Below are positions 60,311 through 64,000 of a stretch of 64,000 bases of DNA, in pieces. The position numbers were made by a program, and so were the translations under genes. The stretch's first letter is position 1, and every line of letters starts with the position of its first letter. Source of the DNA: Roseobacter sp. GTDB lineage: Bacteria; Pseudomonadota; Alphaproteobacteria; Rhodobacterales; Rhodobacteraceae. Location: assembly GCA_015665415.1 (NCBI GenBank), contig JADFAE010000013.1, positions 215,066 through 279,065 of the forward strand. Direction: 5' to 3'. The notes under the pieces are model-generated. The model was not told the DNA's origin and searched no databases. It saw nothing but the letters and a program-made list of their open reading frames with translations.

Positions 60311-60340
60311 TATATAGGGAGCAGTAATTGCCCCTGCAAG
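60311..60340 (-). promoter_or_regulatory. dnaK promoter, RpoH-like overlapping sigma70-like
   Basis: Minus strand CTTGCA-N15-CCCTATAT; the same DNA reads TTGCAG-N17-TATATA. Confidence 0.5.
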
Positions 60341-60414
60341 CGTCAGAACGCATCGAGAAATGCGATTCACCGCGCTTTTTTGCACGGGATTTGGTTAAGA
60401 ACGGAATAATCACC

Positions 60415-61017
60415 ATGAACGTGCTGCGATTGCGCGGATTTGAGATCTACAAGGGGCATTTGGGCGCAGAGGGGCAACGCACATTGGTTGAGGCCCTGAG
60501 GCCTGTTTTGAAAGCCGCGCCGCTGTTTCGGGCCACCATTCCCGGAGGGGGCAAGATGTCGGTGCGCATGACCTCGGCCGGGGACTATGGCTGGTTTGCT
60601 GATGAAAGCGGGTATCGCTACGTGGAGACCCATCCCAAGGGTGCGCCCTGGCCGGAGATTCCGCCGATGCTGCTGGATCTCTGGCAGGAGGTCACCGGGA
60701 TTGATCGCCAACCTGAATCCTGTCTGATCAATTATTACGATGGCGACGCCAGAATGCGGGTGCACCAGGATCGGGATGAGGCGGATTTTTCCTATCCGGT
60801 GGTGTCGATCAGCCTGGGCGATGACGGGTTGTTTCGCTTTGGTGGCAAACAGCGCAGCGACAAGGTCGATTCAATCTGGATCAACTCTGGTGATGTCGTG
60901 GTGATGGGCGGGGAGGCGCGGCTGGCCTATCACGGGGTGGATCGGATCCGGTTTCAGTCTTCACGGCTGTTGCCAAAGGGCGGACGACTCAATCTGACAT
61001 TGCGGATGGTGACCTGA
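60415..61017 (+). CDS. alkB: AlkB family 2OG-Fe(II) dioxygenase
   Basis: NYYDGDARMRVHQDRDEADFSYPVVSISLGDDGLFRFGG; HxD...H...R facial-triad context. Confidence 0.92.
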   Translation: MNVLRLRGFEIYKGHLGAEGQRTLVEALRPVLKAAPLFRATIPGGGKMSVRMTSAGDYGWFADESGYRYVETHPKGAPWPEIPPMLLDLWQEVTGIDRQPESCLINYYDGDARMRVHQDRDEADFSYPVVSISLGDDGLFRFGGKQRSDKVDSIWINSGDVVVMGGEARLAYHGVDRIRFQSSRLLPKGGRLNLTLRMVT

Positions 61018-61055
61018 TTTTCAAACCAGTGGGGCCTGTACTGAGGCAAGGCGCC

Positions 61056-61877
61056 TTATCGGCGCGCGTTCCAGCTGATGGAGACGTGGCGGCGGGTATA
61101 GAACTCGCCCATCAGTCCGATCATCACCAGCGCTACAGCGATCCATGCCGCATATTCCCAGCTGCTGTAATGTGGGTTGTAGTTGATGAAGACGTAGCCC
61201 CGCGCCTGATCGATGCAGTGAAACAGCGGATTCCAGTCAAACATCGCCAGCATGAAGCTAGGCAGGGTATTGGCTAGGAACATCTTGCCCGAGGCAATCA
61301 TGTTGGCGCGTTGATAAATGGTGGTCAAAATGCCGACAAATCCGGGTGCCCAGGGTTTGATCACCAGAAACACCAGACCAACAGCGGCCCCGGTGATCCA
61401 GGACAGCAGGACCATACCATAGGCCTGGATCGGTTGTTCGATCACCAGCGGCGTAAAAGCCACATGGTAGACGAACAGGATGAGAAACAGCGATACCGTC
61501 TGGATATAAAGCGACCCCAGCGCGGCCGAGAGGATCGCGATCATGGTGTTCATGGGCGCGTGTTGCATCATCGGGCTGGCAGGGCCTTCGGCACCAGCCA
61601 CAGCGCCCACGGTTTTGGTATGGGTCAGGAACAGAAAGATCCCGGACATCACGTAAAGCAGAAAATCACCGCGAATGGCTGAGCCCCTGAGCCCGAGCAC
61701 CGCAAACATCACATAAAAAAGGGCGACGAACATGACCGCCTGCATGATGTTCATGCCCAGGGCGATCAGGGCATTGTTGTGTTTGGAGCGAACACTGCGG
61801 ACAATAGAGTGGTAAACCACTTCGAATATCGAGATGGCACCGGACAACCACGTCTGCTGTTTGCGCAACTGAAACAT
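61056..61877 (-). CDS. ABC-2 type (polysaccharide export-like) permease
   Basis: 273 aa multi-TM; DWNPLFHCIDQARGYVFINY typical of KpsM/Wzm-like permeases. Confidence 0.82.
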   Translation of the reverse strand: MFQLRKQQTWLSGAISIFEVVYHSIVRSVRSKHNNALIALGMNIMQAVMFVALFYVMFAVLGLRGSAIRGDFLLYVMSGIFLFLTHTKTVGAVAGAEGPASPMMQHAPMNTMIAILSAALGSLYIQTVSLFLILFVYHVAFTPLVIEQPIQAYGMVLLSWITGAAVGLVFLVIKPWAPGFVGILTTIYQRANMIASGKMFLANTLPSFMLAMFDWNPLFHCIDQARGYVFINYNPHYSSWEYAAWIAVALVMIGLMGEFYTRRHVSISWNARR

Positions 61878-62037
61878 TCTGCCTGTGATCCGTTTTTGTG
61901 ATCGTTGTGTGAAATGTCACCTTGGGACCAAATAGCCCGGGCAAGGTGCAAATGGACTTCTTGCTGATCCATGCTCAAGTCACCATAAGGGGGCAGAGGC
62001 AAATTTTCAATTAACCCTTTCGGGTGGGAGTGGTTGT

Positions 62038-62835
62038 GTGACCTACGAAGAGCTTATTCCAGTGATCCGTCGTCTGGCGATCGAAGCCGGCAGCAAGATC
62101 ATGGAAATTTACAATTCCGACGATTTCGATGTGAAGGTGAAATCTGACGATAGCCCGGTGACGGCCGCGGATGAAGCAGCGGATGCGCTGATCTCGGCTG
62201 GCCTGCGTGCTGCTTTTCCGGATGTCTTGTTGGTGACAGAGGAACAGGCCGATTCGCATAAGGCACAGGGCGACACTTTCCTGATTGTGGACCCGCTGGA
62301 TGGCACCAAGGAATTCATCCACCGCCGTGGCGATTTCACCGTCAACATCGCGCTGGTAGAACAGGGCGTGCCCACCCGTGGCGTGGTCTATGCGCCCGCC
62401 CGTGAGCGCATGTTCTTCACGCTGGCTGATGGCTCCGCTGTCGAAGAGACCGGGGCCTTTGATCCGGCGGTGATCGGCGCCACCAGCCCGATCCGGGTTG
62501 CCAGCAGCGACAATAGCGCGCTGATGGTGGTGGCCTCCAAGTCGCACCGCGATCAGGCGACCGAGGATTACATCAACAAATACAGTGTCAAAGACAGCAA
62601 GAGTGCCGGGTCTTCGCTGAAGTTCTGCCTGGTAGCCACCGGTGAGGCGGATATCTATCCCCGTGTTGGCCGTACTATGGAATGGGACACCGCCGCCGGT
62701 CACGCAGTGTTGTCCGGGGCCGGGGGCAAAGTTGTCCGTTTTGACGACCATTCCCCGCTGATCTATGGCAAGGACGGCTATGCCAATCCCTTCTTTATTG
62801 CCTATGCTCCTGATGTTGAACTGAAAGAAGCCTGA
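62038..62835 (+). CDS. cysQ: 3'(2'),5'-bisphosphate nucleotidase (inositol monophosphatase family)
   Basis: GTG start; SDDSPVTAADEAAD, IVDPLDGTKEFIHRRGDFTVNIALVE, MEWDTAAGHAVL. Confidence 0.93.
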   Translation: MTYEELIPVIRRLAIEAGSKIMEIYNSDDFDVKVKSDDSPVTAADEAADALISAGLRAAFPDVLLVTEEQADSHKAQGDTFLIVDPLDGTKEFIHRRGDFTVNIALVEQGVPTRGVVYAPARERMFFTLADGSAVEETGAFDPAVIGATSPIRVASSDNSALMVVASKSHRDQATEDYINKYSVKDSKSAGSSLKFCLVATGEADIYPRVGRTMEWDTAAGHAVLSGAGGKVVRFDDHSPLIYGKDGYANPFFIAYAPDVELKEA

Positions 62836-63635
62836 TGTCTGTTCTGATTGTCATTCCGGCCCGCTACGCCTCCACCCGTTACCCCGGCAAACCCCTTGTG
62901 GAACTAACCGGAGCAGAGGGCGACAAACGCACCTTGATCGAACGCTCCTGGCGGGCGGCCTGTGCGGTTGGCGGTGTTGATCGGGTGGTTGTGGCAACAG
63001 ATGATGATCGTATCCGCCGCGCCGCCGAGGGCTTTGGTGCCGAAGTGGTGATGACCTCGGAGGCTTGTGCCAATGGCACCGAGCGCTGCGCCGAGGCTCA
63101 TGCGGCACTGGGCGGCGGCTATGAGGTTGTGGTCAACCTGCAAGGCGATGCGCCATTGACGCCGCATTGGTTCATCGAGGATCTGGTGGCGGGGCTGCGC
63201 TCTGCCCCCGGCATGGGGTTGGCGACGCCGGTGCTGCAATGTGACGGTGCCACGCTCAACAGCCTGTTGGCGGATCGCGCCGCCGGTCGGGTTGGTGGCA
63301 CTACGGCGGTTTTTGGCAGCGATCACGGCGGGCTCTATTTCTCCAAGGAGGTCATTCCCTTCTGCGCCGAGACATTCGAGGATGAGGCCAAGACCCCGGT
63401 CTTTCACCACGTCGGCGTCTATGCCTATCGCCCGGATGCTTTGGCCAGTTACCCCAGTTGGCCCACGGGTCCGCTGGAGCAGCTCGAAGGGCTTGAACAA
63501 CTGCGCTTTTTGGAAAACAGCCGCCGCATTCTCTGTGTTGAAGTCGAGGCGCGCGGTCGTGAGTTTTGGGAATTGAACAATCCCGAAGACGTGGCCCGTA
63601 TCGAAGCCATGATGGTGAAGATGGGCGAGAAATAG
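62835..63635 (+). CDS. kdsB: 3-deoxy-manno-octulosonate cytidylyltransferase
   Basis: IVIPARYASTRYPGKPLVEL; VVNLQGDAPL; HHVGVYAYRPDAL. Confidence 0.9.
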   Translation: MSVLIVIPARYASTRYPGKPLVELTGAEGDKRTLIERSWRAACAVGGVDRVVVATDDDRIRRAAEGFGAEVVMTSEACANGTERCAEAHAALGGGYEVVVNLQGDAPLTPHWFIEDLVAGLRSAPGMGLATPVLQCDGATLNSLLADRAAGRVGGTTAVFGSDHGGLYFSKEVIPFCAETFEDEAKTPVFHHVGVYAYRPDALASYPSWPTGPLEQLEGLEQLRFLENSRRILCVEVEARGREFWELNNPEDVARIEAMMVKMGEK

Positions 63636-63638
63636 CCC

Positions 63639-63672
63639 AGATTGTAGCGATCGAGCTACAATCTTCGCCCTC
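63639..63672 (+). terminator. Hairpin after kdsB
   Basis: AGATTGTAGC-gatcga-GCTACAATCT, 10-bp perfect; followed by tcgccctcttt. Confidence 0.6.
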
Positions 63673-63876
63673 TTTGCTACGGAGGAGTTGAGCAGGATCA
63701 CGAAGAATTTGTATTTTTCAGCTATCCTGTATCGCGAGGATCATGCAGTCAGGCAGACCATACATTCGATGATGGCCAGTCTGGTTCAATCTAAGAAAAA
63801 TTGCCGCCTTAAATATGAGCGGCACCCTTGAAGCAGATGAGCAGGCCCCGTGAGGCAGAACAAATGAGTGAGACCC

Positions 63877-64000
63877 ATGCGTAAAAAAGTAACAAAGGCG
63901 ATATTTCCGGTTGCGGGTCTGGGGACGCGGTTTTTGCCTGCGACCAAATCGGTGCCCAAGGAAATCATGACCCTGGTTGACCGCCCGCTGGTGCAATATG
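63877..64000 (+). CDS. galU: UTP-glucose-1-phosphate uridylyltransferase (cut by right edge)
   Basis: [41 protein letters not shown]. Confidence 0.95.
   Translation, partial: MRKKVTKAIFPVAGLGTRFLPATKSVPKEIMTLVDRPLVQY

Noticed and set aside
63862-63882. Micro-ORF MSETHA overlapping the galU start
   Set aside because: Lacks a convincing SD and could occur by chance; no associated structure.
1-64000. CRISPR arrays, prophage, IS elements, tRNA/rRNA genes, toxin-antitoxin or restriction systems
   Set aside because: I looked for repeat-spacer arrays, transposase/integrase motifs, T-arm/anticodon patterns and defence-domain motifs and found none I could support; the window looks like conserved chromosomal backbone.

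Overview
A 64 kb backbone segment from an alphaproteobacterium, most likely a Rhodobacteraceae/roseobacter-type genome (inferred from gene content and protein style, not from a search). I recognise about 60 CDSs. They include mutS (cut by the left edge), an orphan flagellin, maeB, msrA, argG, ilvA, a REC-PP2C regulator with an Hpt gene, hslO, cca, a paired ABC exporter, a NaChBac-type channel, L,D-transpeptidases, a kinase/M23/aminotransferase fusion, hemH, comF, grxC, ubiG, rimP-nusA-ylxR-infB, mutT, argJ, a parvulin PPIase, secA, radC, dnaJ, dnaK, alkB, cysQ, kdsB and galU (cut by the right edge). I recognised no rRNA, tRNA, CRISPR array, prophage or IS element. The most interesting signals are in non-coding DNA: (1) a leader before rimP-nusA-infB with a Shine-Dalgarno, a 17-codon ORF ending in Pro-Pro-Asp-stop, alternative helices and a strong intrinsic terminator; (2) a trp-attenuator-like leader before the ABC exporter pair, encoding the aromatic-rich peptide MYYGIWFS; (3) a highly structured ncRNA candidate between marR and ubiG with a three-way junction. 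All RNA structures were paired by hand and were not folded or tested.
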